The notes under the pieces were generated by a model. The model worked only from the letters and a program-made list of their open reading frames with translations, was not told where the DNA came from and did not search any database. From Micromonospora lupini str. Lupac 08 (lineage in GTDB: Bacteria > Actinomycetota > Actinomycetes > Mycobacteriales > Micromonosporaceae), in assembly GCF_000297395.2 (NCBI RefSeq), contig NZ_HF570108.1, positions 5,379,700 through 5,443,699 of the forward strand: a stretch of 64,000 nucleotides of DNA. The letters are read 5' to 3'. Of the stretch, positions 43,770 through 51,940 are shown in pieces. The position numbers and the translations under genes are program-made. Position 1 is the stretch's first letter. Each line of letters starts with the position of its first letter.

Positions 43770-44759
43770 GTGCTGCACGTCGATCCGATCCTCGCCGCCA
43801 CCTCGGCCGTCCCGGCCGATGTGTTCGCGGCCACTGTGGCAGGCCCGTCCACGCTTGCCGCCGGGGCCGAGGCGACCCCGCCACCGTTCACCGTCGGCGC
43901 GGTGCTGACCGAGACCCGGCTGGACAGCTGGCTGGCCCTCGGCCTGGTGCTCGCCGCCGGCCTCTACCTCTACGGGGTGCACCGGTTGCGCGTCCGCGGG
44001 GACCGCTGGCCGATCGCCCGTACGGTGTTCTTCCTCGGGCCCGGCCTCGGCGGCATCGCCCTGGTCACCGTGAGCGGCCTGCACGCCTACGACACCACGC
44101 TGCTGTCGGTGCACATGGTCCAGCACATGGTGCTCTCCATGGTGTCGCCGATCTTCCTGGCGCTGGGCGCACCGATGACGCTGGCCCTGCGGACCCTGCC
44201 GGTCGGCCCGCGCAAGCGCCTCCTGGCGATCGTGCACAGCCGCGTCGCGCGGGTCTACAGCTTCCCGCTTGTGGCGTTCGCCATCTTCGTGGTCAACCCG
44301 TTCGCGTTGTACTTCAGCGACCTGTACCGCTTCACGTTGGAACACGCCTGGGCGCACGAGCTGGTGCACGCGCACTTCATCGTGACCGGCTGCGTGTTCT
44401 TCTGGCCGCTGCTCGGCCTCGACCCGCTCCCGGGCCGCTGGCCCTACCCGGCGCGGGCCCTGCTGATGCTGCTCTCCGTGCCGTTCCACACCGTGCTCGG
44501 GCTCACCATCATGCAGAGCACCACCCTCTTCGGCGGCGACTGGTACCCGTCGCTCAACCTGAGCTGGGCCGACCCCAAGGCCGACCAGGTGGTCGCCGGG
44601 GGCATCCTCTGGGCCGGCGGCGAGTTCGTCAGTGTGACCATGCTCGCGGTGCTCGTCGTGCAGTGGGTGAAGCAGTCCGAGCGGGAGGCCCGCCGGGTCG
44701 ACCGCGAGCTGGACCGCCAGGAGGCCCGCGAGCGCGCCGCCGACGCCGCGACCACCTGA
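43770..44759 (+). CDS. ctaG: cytochrome c oxidase assembly protein, CtaG/caa3 type
   Basis: 329 residues from GTG 43770; TAGCCT at 43757-43762 lies 7 nt upstream, with no Shine-Dalgarno, so a leaderless start is likely. About seven membrane helices are predicted. Conserved His-rich parts (LLSVHMVQHMVLSMVSPIFL; AHELVHAHFIVTGCVFFW; VPFHTVLGLTIMQ) match the caa3_CtaG family, proposed to help copper delivery to cytochrome oxidase. A basic tail of ~30 residues ends it. Its location opposite ctaE fits the role. Confidence 0.9.
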   Translation: MLHVDPILAATSAVPADVFAATVAGPSTLAAGAEATPPPFTVGAVLTETRLDSWLALGLVLAAGLYLYGVHRLRVRGDRWPIARTVFFLGPGLGGIALVTVSGLHAYDTTLLSVHMVQHMVLSMVSPIFLALGAPMTLALRTLPVGPRKRLLAIVHSRVARVYSFPLVAFAIFVVNPFALYFSDLYRFTLEHAWAHELVHAHFIVTGCVFFWPLLGLDPLPGRWPYPARALLMLLSVPFHTVLGLTIMQSTTLFGGDWYPSLNLSWADPKADQVVAGGILWAGGEFVSVTMLAVLVVQWVKQSEREARRVDRELDRQEARERAADAATT

Positions 44760-44864
44760 GCTGCGCAGACGGTACGCCGGCGGCCGGGCGTCGGGCGGGA
44801 TGTCGGCTACGTCACGTCGACCGGTACGATCGGCGGGCAGCTACGAGGTGGGAGCCTGTCAGCC

Positions 44865-45260
44865 ATGAGCGATCGTCTGTGCACCGTCCTGCTCTACAGC
44901 GACGACCCGCAGGTCCGTGACCGGATGCGGCTCGCTGTCGGCACCCGGCCCGCGCCCGGGCTGCAGATCGAGTTCGTCGACGCGTCGACGTACGCCGAGA
45001 CCATCCGGCTTGTCGACGACTACGAGATCGACCTGCTGGTGCTCGACGGTGAGGCGAGCCCCGGCGGCGGCATCGGCATCGCCCGCCAGATCAAGGACGA
45101 TCGGGACGACGCCCCTCCCACCTGCCTGGTGATCGCCCGCGCCGCGGACCGATGGCTCGCCGCGTACGCCGAGGTCGACGCGACGCTTGTGCACCCCCTC
45201 GACCCGGTGACCACCGGCAGCACGGTGGCCGAGCTGCTGCGGACGCACGCTCCCGCCTGA
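44865..45260 (+). CDS. receiver-like (pseudo-receiver) protein
   Basis: 131 residues from ATG 44865. Start CTVLLYSDDPQVRDRMRLAV and LLVLDGEASPGGGIGIARQI follow the receiver fold, with the acidic pair (SDD) and a central Asp retained. The usual Lys near the end of the fold (KP/KA) is replaced: ATLVHPLDPV. There is no output domain. It could be a modified single-domain receiver that binds partners without normal phosphorylation. It is conserved between ctaG and trpD in related genomes as far as I recall. Confidence 0.75.
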   Translation: MSDRLCTVLLYSDDPQVRDRMRLAVGTRPAPGLQIEFVDASTYAETIRLVDDYEIDLLVLDGEASPGGGIGIARQIKDDRDDAPPTCLVIARAADRWLAAYAEVDATLVHPLDPVTTGSTVAELLRTHAPA

Positions 45261-45349
45261 CGTCCCCCGCTCTCCGGCACCGACGCGGCGCCGGACCAGC
45301 CGGCGCCGGTTCCAGCCCACCCGCACTTCGTACGCTCGGGAGGCCCGCC

Positions 45350-46414
45350 ATGGGCGATCGGACCTGGCCGCACCTGCTCAACTCGCTGCTGCGCGGCGAG
45401 GAGCTGTCCACCGCCGACACCGCCTGGGCGATGGGCGAGATCATGGCCGGCTCGGCGGGGGCGGCGCAGGTCGCCGGCTTCGCCGTTGCCCTGCGGGCCA
45501 AGGGCGAGACCTCGGCCGAGCTGGCCGGCCTGGTGGAGACGATGTTGAGCCGGGCCGTCCCGGTCGACCTCCCCGACGAGCTGCGCTCGACAGCCCTGGA
45601 CGTGGTGGGCACCGGCGGTGACCTCGCCCACACGGTCAACATCTCCACCATGGCCGCGCTGGTCGTGGCGGGCGCCGGCGTCCGGGTCGTCAAGCACGGC
45701 AACCGGGCCGCGTCCTCCCTGTGCGGCACCGCCGACCTGCTGGAGTTCCTCGGCGTCCCGCTCGACCTCGACCCGGACGCCATCGTGCGCTGCGTCACCG
45801 AGGCCGGCATCGGCTTCTGCTTCGCCGCCCGGTTCCACCCGGGGATGCGGCACACCGGCCCGGTCCGCCGGGAGCTGGGCGTCCCGACCGTGTTCAACTT
45901 CCTCGGCCCGCTGACCAACCCGGCCCGCCCCCGCGCAGGCGCCGTCGGCTGCTTCGACGCGCGGATGGCGTCGGTGATGGCCGGCGTGTTCGCCGCCCGG
46001 GGCGACTCGGTGCTGGTGATGCGCGGCGAGGACGGGCTGGACGAGTTCACCACCGCCGCACCGACCCGGGTGTGGGCGGCGCAGGGCGGCACCGTACGAG
46101 AGGCTGTGCTGGACGCGACGGACCTGGGGGTCCCCCGGTCCACCCTCGGTGACCTGCGCGGCGGTGACGCCGCCTACAACGCCGGCGTGGCCCGTCGCCT
46201 GCTGGCCGGTGAGACCGGCCCGGTCCGCGACGCGGTGCTGGTCAACGCGGCCGCGGCGCTGGCGACCCAGGGTCCGTTGGACGGCGACCTGACCGAGGCG
46301 CTGCGCGCCGGCCTGGACCGCGCCGCCGAGTCCATCGACTCGGGTGCGGCGGCGGCCACCCTGGACCGCTGGATCGAGACCGCCACCACCGCCGAGAAGG
46401 CCGCCACCGCCTGA
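45350..46414 (+). CDS. trpD: anthranilate phosphoribosyltransferase
   Basis: 354 residues from ATG 45350 with GGGAGG upstream. TrpD joins anthranilate to PRPP in tryptophan synthesis. PRPP-binding VVGTGGD, NISTM and the anthranilate/phosphate site KHGNRAASSLCGTADLLEFL are intact, as are GPLTNPARP and the later RGEDGLDEFT. It is detached from other trp genes, as in M. tuberculosis where trpD (Rv2192c) also sits next to ctaE. The gene end runs into a tandem repeat. Confidence 0.95.
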   Translation: MGDRTWPHLLNSLLRGEELSTADTAWAMGEIMAGSAGAAQVAGFAVALRAKGETSAELAGLVETMLSRAVPVDLPDELRSTALDVVGTGGDLAHTVNISTMAALVVAGAGVRVVKHGNRAASSLCGTADLLEFLGVPLDLDPDAIVRCVTEAGIGFCFAARFHPGMRHTGPVRRELGVPTVFNFLGPLTNPARPRAGAVGCFDARMASVMAGVFAARGDSVLVMRGEDGLDEFTTAAPTRVWAAQGGTVREAVLDATDLGVPRSTLGDLRGGDAAYNAGVARRLLAGETGPVRDAVLVNAAAALATQGPLDGDLTEALRAGLDRAAESIDSGAAAATLDRWIETATTAEKAATA

Positions 46415-46835
46415 CCCGCGCCGGGGCCCGCGTGACCGACGCGGCGCAGCCGCCCGGGTGGCCCGCATGACCCACGCGGCGCAGCAGCGCCGGACGGCCC
46501 GCGTGATCGACGCGGCGCAGCAGCCCGGGGTGGCCCGCATGACCCATGCGGCGCAGCAGCGCCGGACGGCCCGCGTGATCGACTCGGGTTCCGGGAATCG
46601 GCGGTGTCCAGCCGGTCGCGATGCCCCGACTTCCCTGATGTCGAGTGGATCACGCCGTGGCCAGGGCGCCCAAGCCGCGGGCCGGGGTGCCCGAGCTGCG
46701 GGCCGGGGTGCGCGGGCGGCACCCGCGGAGATTTGTCGGACCCGCGTGGGAAACTACAGGCGAGTGATTCTCCGCTTCCGTTGTGCGTCGCTGTCGCATT
46801 CGGGGGCGGCTCGCCTGGAGTGAGAGGAGACGCCC
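46415..46835. repeat. intergenic tandem repeats followed by hairpin element copy D
   Basis: No gene is supported in this 421-bp gap. From ~46428 to ~46580 four to five ~35-bp units alternate between GCATGACCCACGCGGCGCAG-like and GCGTGATCGACGCGGCGCAG-like forms. The last unit runs into the hairpin element at 46573-46655. Reading frames through it are low complexity. The end of the gap should carry the promoter of the zinc mini-protein; GAGAGGAGA (46821-46829) is its Shine-Dalgarno. Confidence 0.65.
46573..46655. repeat. dispersed hairpin element, copy D
   Basis: Outer arms GCGTGATCGACTCG (46573-46586) and CGAGTGGATCACGC (46642-46655) pair at 13 of 14 positions. The interior shares TTCC-GGAAT, GGTGTCC, CCGGTCG and ATGCCCCG with copy A at 575-651. 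It belongs to the same subfamily as copy A. Confidence 0.65.
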
Positions 46836-47042
46836 GTGTCGCATCACGAGCTTTACTGCGACGTCTGCGAGGGCGTGGCAGCGTTCGAGGCGCCGCCCTG
46901 CGTCGACGGCCACGGCAGCGACTGCCCCGAGCTGGCCTGCACCGGTTGCGGCGCCGCCGTGGTGATCGCCACGTACGCCGTCGGCGTCACCCGGCTGGCC
47001 GACCGCCGCCGTCGCCAGCCCACCCACCGCCACGCCGCCTGA
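46836..47042 (+). CDS. zinc-ribbon mini-protein, 68 aa
   Basis: From GTG 46836, with AGAGGAGA 6 nt upstream. Five or more Cys: YCDVCEGV, PCVDG, DCPELACTGCGAAV. The two CxxC pairs are those of a small zinc ribbon. The tail is Arg/His-rich (RRRRQPTHRHAA), which could bind nucleic acid. I do not recognise a named family. It converges on ctaF with a perfect terminator between them. Confidence 0.75.
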   Translation: MSHHELYCDVCEGVAAFEAPPCVDGHGSDCPELACTGCGAAVVIATYAVGVTRLADRRRRQPTHRHAA

Positions 47043-47126
47043 CCCCTCGGTCGACCCCGACCGCGCCGCCGACCTGGCCCCAACGACGGCACCGCCGACG
47101 TGGAGTCGACCACGGCACCGCCACGA

Positions 47127-47162
47127 CGAAGGCCCGCTCCCCCGATGGGGTGCGGGCCTTCG
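47127..47162. terminator. bidirectional terminator, perfect 11-bp stem
   Basis: CGAAGGCCCGC (47127-47137) pairs with GCGGGCCTTCG (47152-47162); the loop region TCCCCCGATGGGGT can form an extra CCCC/GGGG stem. It separates the zinc mini-protein (plus) and ctaF (minus). Confidence 0.8.
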
Positions 47163-47194
47163 TCACGCCTGTCGGTCGCGGGCGACCGGGTGGA

Positions 47195-47620
47195 TCAGTG
47201 CTCGGCGGTGCGCCGGGTGCCGGTGTAGTACTCGAACAGCAGGCCGCAGGCGGCGAAGATGACCGCCAGCAGGCCGGCGCCGATCAGCCAGAACTGCCAG
47301 AACACCATGCCCAGCGCGGCGGTCGCGGCGGCCAGCGCCAGACCGAACGGCCAGTAGCTGCCCGGGCTGAAGAAGCCGACCTCACCGGCGCCGTCGGCGA
47401 TCTCGGCGTCCGCCCGGTCCTCCGGGCGCAGGTCGATACGGCGGGAGACGAACCAGAAGAAGCCACCGCACATCGAGCAGAGCAGGAACGACAGCAGCAG
47501 GGCTACGGTGCCGACCCACTCGACGTTGCCGGACTCACCGTGGGTCCAGGCGCCGTAGAGGATGGTGGCGCCGAAGAGGAACCCGGCGATGATCAGGAAG
47601 ATACGCCACTCGGTCTTCAT
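47195..47620 (-). CDS. ctaF: cytochrome c oxidase subunit IV (actinobacterial)
   Basis: 141 residues with four membrane helices (IFLIIAGFLFGATILYGAW, VGTVALLLSFLLCSMCGGFF, PFGLALAAATAALGMVFWQF and LIGAGLLAVIFAACGLLFEY). Length and helix order match the actinobacterial CtaF found in the bcc-aa3 supercomplex. It begins 9 bp after the ctaC stop and ends at the terminator. ctaD (subunit I) does not lie between ctaC and ctaF and is not in this window. Confidence 0.93.
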   Translation of the reverse strand: MKTEWRIFLIIAGFLFGATILYGAWTHGESGNVEWVGTVALLLSFLLCSMCGGFFWFVSRRIDLRPEDRADAEIADGAGEVGFFSPGSYWPFGLALAAATAALGMVFWQFWLIGAGLLAVIFAACGLLFEYYTGTRRTAEH

Positions 47621-47629
47621 GCGGCTGCC

Positions 47630-48601
47630 TCAGCTTCCCGTGCCGGCCGGAGCGCTGTCCGGGTTGAAGTTGCTCTGCGTCCGTCGGGTGTCGAACGGCT
47701 GCGTGGTCTGCGCGTACGGCTCCTCGCCGATCTGGGCCAGCGCGTCCTGCGTCGACTTGCCGCTCTGCTTGGCCGCGAGGAACTGGTCGTACTTCTCCGG
47801 CGAGACCACGCGCAGCTCGAAGTTCATGAACGCGTGGTAGCTGCCGCACAGCTCGGCGCAGCGGCCGACGTACGCGCCCTCGGCGTCCAGGCGGGAGACC
47901 TCGAACACGTTGCGGATCTTGCCCGGCATGACGTCCCGCTTGAACAGCAGCTCCGGCACCCAGAACGAGTGGATGACGTCGCGGCTGGTCTCCTCGAACC
48001 GGATGGACCGGTTGGTCGGCAGCACGAGCACCGGGATGACCTCACTGGTGCCGAGCGTCGACGCGGTGGTGCGGGCCTCTGTGCCCTGACCGTCGCGGTA
48101 GTTGAACTGCCAGTTCCACTTGAAGGCGACGACCTCGACCGTGACGTCCGGGTTCTTCGACAGCTTGTCGACGTCGGTCTGCACGATCGCCGTGTAGTAG
48201 AAGAGCACGGAGACGATCAGGATCGGCGCGATGGTGTAGAGGAACTCCATCGGCAGGTTGTAGCGGGTCTGCACCGGCAGGGCGTTGCCGCGCTTGCGGT
48301 AACGCACCACACACCAGAAGATCAGGCCCCACACGAAGACGCCGACCGCGAGCGCGGCGACGCAGGAGGCGATCCACAGGTCGTACATCCGGTGCGACTC
48401 CGCCGAGATGCCGCCCTGCGGCCAACCGAAGCCTTCGAACGTCTTGCCGACGTCACAGCCCGTGAGCAGAACCAGCAGAGCCACGCCCCCGAGACCGAGC
48501 CCGGCCAACCGACCAGCACCGCGTCCCCGGCGTCCACCGACCCCTGGGGCAGCACCGTGCCGTACGGCCGACGGCCGTACCTCCGAACTCCTTGCGACCA
48601 C
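47630..48601 (-). CDS. ctaC: cytochrome c oxidase subunit II
   Basis: 323 residues from GTG 48601 with GGGAGGCAGG upstream. A twin-basic N-terminus and lipobox LLVLLTGC indicate a lipoprotein signal. Two membrane helices follow (LWIASCVAALAVGVFVWGLI, LYTIAPILIVSVLFYYTAIV). The CuA site is complete in GRCAELCGSYHAFMNF: Cys-x3-Cys-x3-His-x2-Met. It receives electrons from QcrC. It is divergent from the cysteine desulfurase gene across a 405-bp region. Confidence 0.97.
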   Translation of the reverse strand: MVARSSEVRPSAVRHGAAPGVGGRRGRGAGRLAGLGLGGVALLVLLTGCDVGKTFEGFGWPQGGISAESHRMYDLWIASCVAALAVGVFVWGLIFWCVVRYRKRGNALPVQTRYNLPMEFLYTIAPILIVSVLFYYTAIVQTDVDKLSKNPDVTVEVVAFKWNWQFNYRDGQGTEARTTASTLGTSEVIPVLVLPTNRSIRFEETSRDVIHSFWVPELLFKRDVMPGKIRNVFEVSRLDAEGAYVGRCAELCGSYHAFMNFELRVVSPEKYDQFLAAKQSGKSTQDALAQIGEEPYAQTTQPFDTRRTQSNFNPDSAPAGTGS

Positions 48602-49006
48602 CTGGTCCTGCCTCCCTAGCGCGCCGCGGTGCGTCTTTCCTCAGCACCGGCGGCAAAGGCGTCACCGACGGTCGCAGATTACTCGACCATGACGGACTCG
48701 GCCGTGGTGGGGTCACTGTCCGCCCCCATCGGGGGGATCCTGGGCATAACGTCGCGATAGCGTCTGATCCGTGAGCGCGAGGAGTGAGCCCGGGTTGCGA
48801 GCCCCGCAGCCGCGAACAGAGGCAGGTCCGTGAGCGCGAGGAGTGAGCCGGGGTTGCGAGCCCCGCAGCCGCGAACAGAGGCAGGTCCGTGAGCGCGAGG
48901 AGTGAGCCGGGGTTGCGAGCCCCGCAGCCGCGAACAGAGGCAGGTCCGTGAGCGCGAGGAGTGAGCCGGGGTTGCGAGCCCCGCAGCCGCGAACAGAGGC
49001 AGGTCC
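48602..49006. repeat. divergent intergenic region with four 59-bp tandem repeats
   Basis: 48602-48770 must hold the ctaC promoter; I see no gene. Then a 59-bp unit beginning GTGAGCGCGAGGAGTGAGCC starts at 48771, 48830, 48889 and 48948, essentially identical (copy 1 has one variant base). The fifth start, at 49007, keeps only GTGAGCGC and is the initiation codon of the next gene. Each unit contains a small CGGGG/CCCCG hairpin and ends with GAGGCAGGTCC, which would serve as Shine-Dalgarno. Confidence 0.85.
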
Positions 49007-50158
49007 GTGAGCGCCTCTTCGGTCTACCTGGACGCGGCGACCGCCGCGCCGCTGCATCCGGTCGCCCGGCAGGCGCTGCTGGCCGCCTTGGAAGACGGCT
49101 GGGCCGACCCGGGAAAGCTCTACAGCCAGGCGCGCCGTGCGCGGCAACTGCTCGACGCCGCCCGCGAGGCCGCCGCGCAGACGCTCGGCGTCCGCGCCGA
49201 CGAGCTGTCCTTCACCAGCAGCGGTACGACGGCAGCCCACGGCGCGGTGCTCGGCGGCCTGGCGGGACGGCACCGGGCCGGGGCGACGCTCGTGCACTCG
49301 GCGATCGAACACTCCGCCGTCCTGCACGCCGCCGAACGGCACGTCGCGGCCGGCGGCGTCGCCCACTCGGTGCCGGTCGACCGGGTGGGCCGGCTCGATC
49401 TGGAAGCCTGGTCGGCGGCCGTCCGGGCACCCGGGGTCGCGCTGGCCGCGCTGATCACCGCCAGTCACGAGGTGGGCACCGTGCAGCCCGTCGCCGAGGC
49501 GGCGGCCGTCTGCGGGGACGTCGGGGTGCCGCTCTACGTCGACGCGGCGCAGTCGGTCGGGCGGGTGCCCCTGCCGGCCGGCTGGTCCATCCTCAGCGCC
49601 AGCGCGCACAAGTGGGGCGGGCCGCCCGGGGTGGGGCTGCTGGCGGTCCGCAAGGGCACCCGCTGGGAGTCGCCCTGGCCGGCCGACGAGCGGGAGGGTG
49701 GGCGTACCCCCGGGTCGGTGAATCTGCCCGCGGTGGTGGCGGCGGCGGCGAGCCTGCGCGCGGCGGCGGCCGACGCGGCCGCTGAGGCGACCCGGCTGGA
49801 CCCGCTGGTGGACCGGATCCGGACGCGGGTCGCGGCGGAGGTGCCCGACGTGGAGGTGGTCGGCGACCCGGTGCTGCGACTGCCCCACCTGGTGACCTTC
49901 TCCTGCCTGTACGTCGACGGCGAGACGCTGCTGCACGCGCTGGACCGGCGGGGGTTCGCGGTGTCGTCCGGCTCGTCCTGCACGTCGTCCACGCTGCGGC
50001 CGTCGCACGTGCTGGAGGCGATGGGGGTCCTCTCGCACGGCAACGTCCGGGTCAGCCTGCACCGGGACACCACCGAGTCCGACGTCGAGCGGTTCCTCGC
50101 CGAGCTGCCCGGGATCGTCGCCGGGCTGCGCGCCGACGCCGGGGTGGTGGGGCTGTGA
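49007..50158 (+). CDS. cysteine desulfurase (class V aminotransferase)
   Basis: 383 residues from GTG 49007. It is a PLP enzyme of the IscS/NifS family that releases sulfur from Cys. YLDAATAAPLHP opens it; the PLP Lys is in SASAHKWGGPPGVG (~206); the active-site Cys loop is VSSGSSCTSSTLRPSHVLEA (~320-339). The 4-bp overlap with the following TusA gene indicates the pair acts together, passing persulfide to TusA. Its promoter region is the 59-bp repeat array. Orthologues of ErpA are nearby. Confidence 0.92.
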   Translation: MSASSVYLDAATAAPLHPVARQALLAALEDGWADPGKLYSQARRARQLLDAAREAAAQTLGVRADELSFTSSGTTAAHGAVLGGLAGRHRAGATLVHSAIEHSAVLHAAERHVAAGGVAHSVPVDRVGRLDLEAWSAAVRAPGVALAALITASHEVGTVQPVAEAAAVCGDVGVPLYVDAAQSVGRVPLPAGWSILSASAHKWGGPPGVGLLAVRKGTRWESPWPADEREGGRTPGSVNLPAVVAAAASLRAAAADAAAEATRLDPLVDRIRTRVAAEVPDVEVVGDPVLRLPHLVTFSCLYVDGETLLHALDRRGFAVSSGSSCTSSTLRPSHVLEAMGVLSHGNVRVSLHRDTTESDVERFLAELPGIVAGLRADAGVVGL

Positions 50159-50388
50159 CGATGCCGGACGAGGTGCTCGACTGTCGGGGGCAGCGCTGTC
50201 CGCTGCCGGTGATCGCGGCGGCCCGCCGGATGCCGCAGGTGCCGGTCGGCACGGTGGTCCGGGTGCTCGCCGACGACCCGGCCGCGGCCGTGGACCTCCC
50301 CGCCTGGTGCCGGATGCGCGGCCAGGAGTTCCTCGCGGCGATCACCGGCCCGGACGGCCCCGCCTACGACATCCGCCGCACCCACTGA
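50155..50388 (+). CDS. TusA-family sulfurtransferase
   Basis: 77 residues, usual length. The catalytic Cys is in the family motif LDCRGQRCPLPVIAAARRM (CPxP), early in the sequence. The rest (VGTVVRVLADDPAAAVDLPA) fits the two-layer fold. TusA relays persulfide sulfur to thiolation, molybdopterin or other pathways. It overlaps the cysteine desulfurase stop by 4 bp (GTGA), so the two are stoichiometrically linked. It ends 6 bp from the convergent PfkB gene. Confidence 0.9.
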   Translation: MTMPDEVLDCRGQRCPLPVIAAARRMPQVPVGTVVRVLADDPAAAVDLPAWCRMRGQEFLAAITGPDGPAYDIRRTH

Positions 50389-50394
50389 CCCGGG

Positions 50395-51372
50395 TTACGG
50401 GAGGAGGTGCGGGCGGACCTCGTCGGCGGCGGCGTCGCCGTAGGACTCGGCGAGGCGCTTGACGAACAGGTCGCGGCGGACGTCGTACTCCTGGGTGCCG
50501 ACCGTCTCCAGCACGAGCGTGGCAAGCAGCGAACCGACCTGGGCGGCCCGCTCCAGACCGAGGCCCCAGGAGAGCGCGGTGAAGAAGCCGGCCCGGAAGC
50601 CGTCGCCCACACCGGTCGGGTCGACGGCCCGGATCTCCCGCGCGATGGGCACGTGGATCGGGTCGATGCCCCGGCCGGCGATCTCCACCCCGTCCTTGCC
50701 CAGCGTGGTGACCCGCACCTTGACCAGGTCCAGCAACTGGTCGTCGCTGAGCTGCGCCTTGCTCTGCAGCAGCGACTTCTCGTAGTCGTTCGTCATCAGG
50801 TACTCGGCGCCTTCGATCAGCGCCACCACGTCCTCACCCGGCATCCGGGCGAGCTGCTGGGAGGGGTCGGCGGCGAAGGCGTACCCACGGGTGCGGCACT
50901 CGGCCGAGTGTCGCAGCATCGCCTCCGGGTCGTTGGCGCTGACCAGCACCAGGTCCAGACCGCCGAGCCGGTCGGCGACCGGGGCCAGCTCGATGTTGCG
51001 CGCCTCGCTCATCGCACCCGCGTAGAACGACGCGATCTGGCACATGTCGGTGTCGGTGGTGCAGACGAACCGGGCCGTGTGCGCCACCTCACTGATGTGC
51101 ACGGAGTCACAGTCCACACCGTGCCGCTCCAGCCAGGAGCGGTAGTCGGCGAAGTCCGCGCCCACCGCCCCGAGCAGCACCGGGCGCAGCCCGAGCTGGC
51201 CCATGCCGAAGGAGATGTTCGCCGCGACCCCGCCACGGCGGAGCACCAGGTCGTCCACCAGGAAGGAGAGGGAAACCTTGTGCAGCTGATCGGCGATGAG
51301 CTGGTCGGCGAAGCGACCCGGGAAGCTCATCAGGTGATCGGTGGCGATCGAGCCGGTCACGGCGATCTTCAT
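50395..51372 (-). CDS. adoK: PfkB family carbohydrate/adenosine kinase
   Basis: 325 residues. RRGGVAANISFGMGQLGLRP near the N-terminus and the C-terminal anion hole VDPTGVGDGFRAGFFTALSW (with the catalytic Asp) are the two PfkB signatures. The order next to erpA and glycerate kinase matches M. tuberculosis Rv2202c, an adenosine kinase, so adenosine salvage is the likely role. Sequence alone does not exclude ribokinase or another sugar kinase. Confidence 0.85.
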   Translation of the reverse strand: MKIAVTGSIATDHLMSFPGRFADQLIADQLHKVSLSFLVDDLVLRRGGVAANISFGMGQLGLRPVLLGAVGADFADYRSWLERHGVDCDSVHISEVAHTARFVCTTDTDMCQIASFYAGAMSEARNIELAPVADRLGGLDLVLVSANDPEAMLRHSAECRTRGYAFAADPSQQLARMPGEDVVALIEGAEYLMTNDYEKSLLQSKAQLSDDQLLDLVKVRVTTLGKDGVEIAGRGIDPIHVPIAREIRAVDPTGVGDGFRAGFFTALSWGLGLERAAQVGSLLATLVLETVGTQEYDVRRDLFVKRLAESYGDAAADEVRPHLLP

Positions 51373-51513
51373 GTCAACCCTCGGGGTCGGGAGCAGGGCG
51401 CGGTCAGCCTACCGGCCCGGCAACCCGGACGTGACCGGTCGGTCGGGCAACGGCAACCCGCCGGCCACTGATCGGCCGGGCGGTCCCGGGACCGCTCCCA
51501 CCCTCACCCGACA

Positions 51514-51551
51514 CGACGACGGGGCCGTCCCGGAGGACGGCCCCGTCGTCG
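51514..51551. terminator. perfect 17-bp terminator after erpA
   Basis: CGACGACGGGGCCGTCC (51514-51530) pairs without mismatch with GGACGGCCCCGTCGTCG (51535-51551) around a CGGA loop. It ends 20 bp past the minus-strand erpA stop at 51572. Confidence 0.85.
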
Positions 51552-51571
51552 GTGGTGCGTGGTGCGCGACT

Positions 51572-51940
51572 TTAGTTGAACGAGTCGCCACAGGCGCAGG
51601 AGTTGCCCGCGTTGGGGTTGTCGATGGTGAAGCCCTGGGCGTCGATCCGGTCGGCGAAGTCGATCGTCGCGCCGGACAGGTAGGGGGCGCTCATCCGGTC
51701 GACGACGACCTCGACGCCACCGAAGTCGGTGACGACGTCACCGTCGAGCGAACGCTCGTCGAAGAAGAGCTGGTACCGCAGGCCGGAGCAGCCACCCGGC
51801 TGCACCGCGACGCGGAGCCGCAGGTCGTCGCGGCCCTCCTGCTCGATCAGGGCCTTGACCTTCTGCGCCGCGACGTCGGTGAGGACGACGGAAGTAGGGG
51901 CCTGGGCCTCGGTCGACTCGGTCTGCGCTGGCGTGGTCAC
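51572..51940 (-). CDS. erpA: iron-sulfur cluster insertion protein, ErpA/A-type carrier
   Basis: 122 residues from GTG 51940, with AGGGAGA 8 nt upstream. The A-type carrier fold ends with three conserved Cys: QPGGCSGLRYQLFF and NSCACGDSF (CxC near the C-terminus). It transfers Fe-S clusters to apoproteins such as quinolinate synthase (NadA, encoded nearby) and dehydratases. It matches Rv2204c. The short N-terminal stretch (TTPAQTESTEAQAPT) is disordered. Confidence 0.93.
   Translation of the reverse strand: MTTPAQTESTEAQAPTSVVLTDVAAQKVKALIEQEGRDDLRLRVAVQPGGCSGLRYQLFFDERSLDGDVVTDFGGVEVVVDRMSAPYLSGATIDFADRIDAQGFTIDNPNAGNSCACGDSFN

Noticed and set aside
46242..46547. 101-codon minus-strand frame made of HAGHPG-type repeats
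   Set aside because: Created by the tandem DNA repeat; it overlaps trpD and has no start signals.
48771..49006. 59-bp array considered as a CRISPR
   Set aside because: Units are contiguous with no unique spacers.
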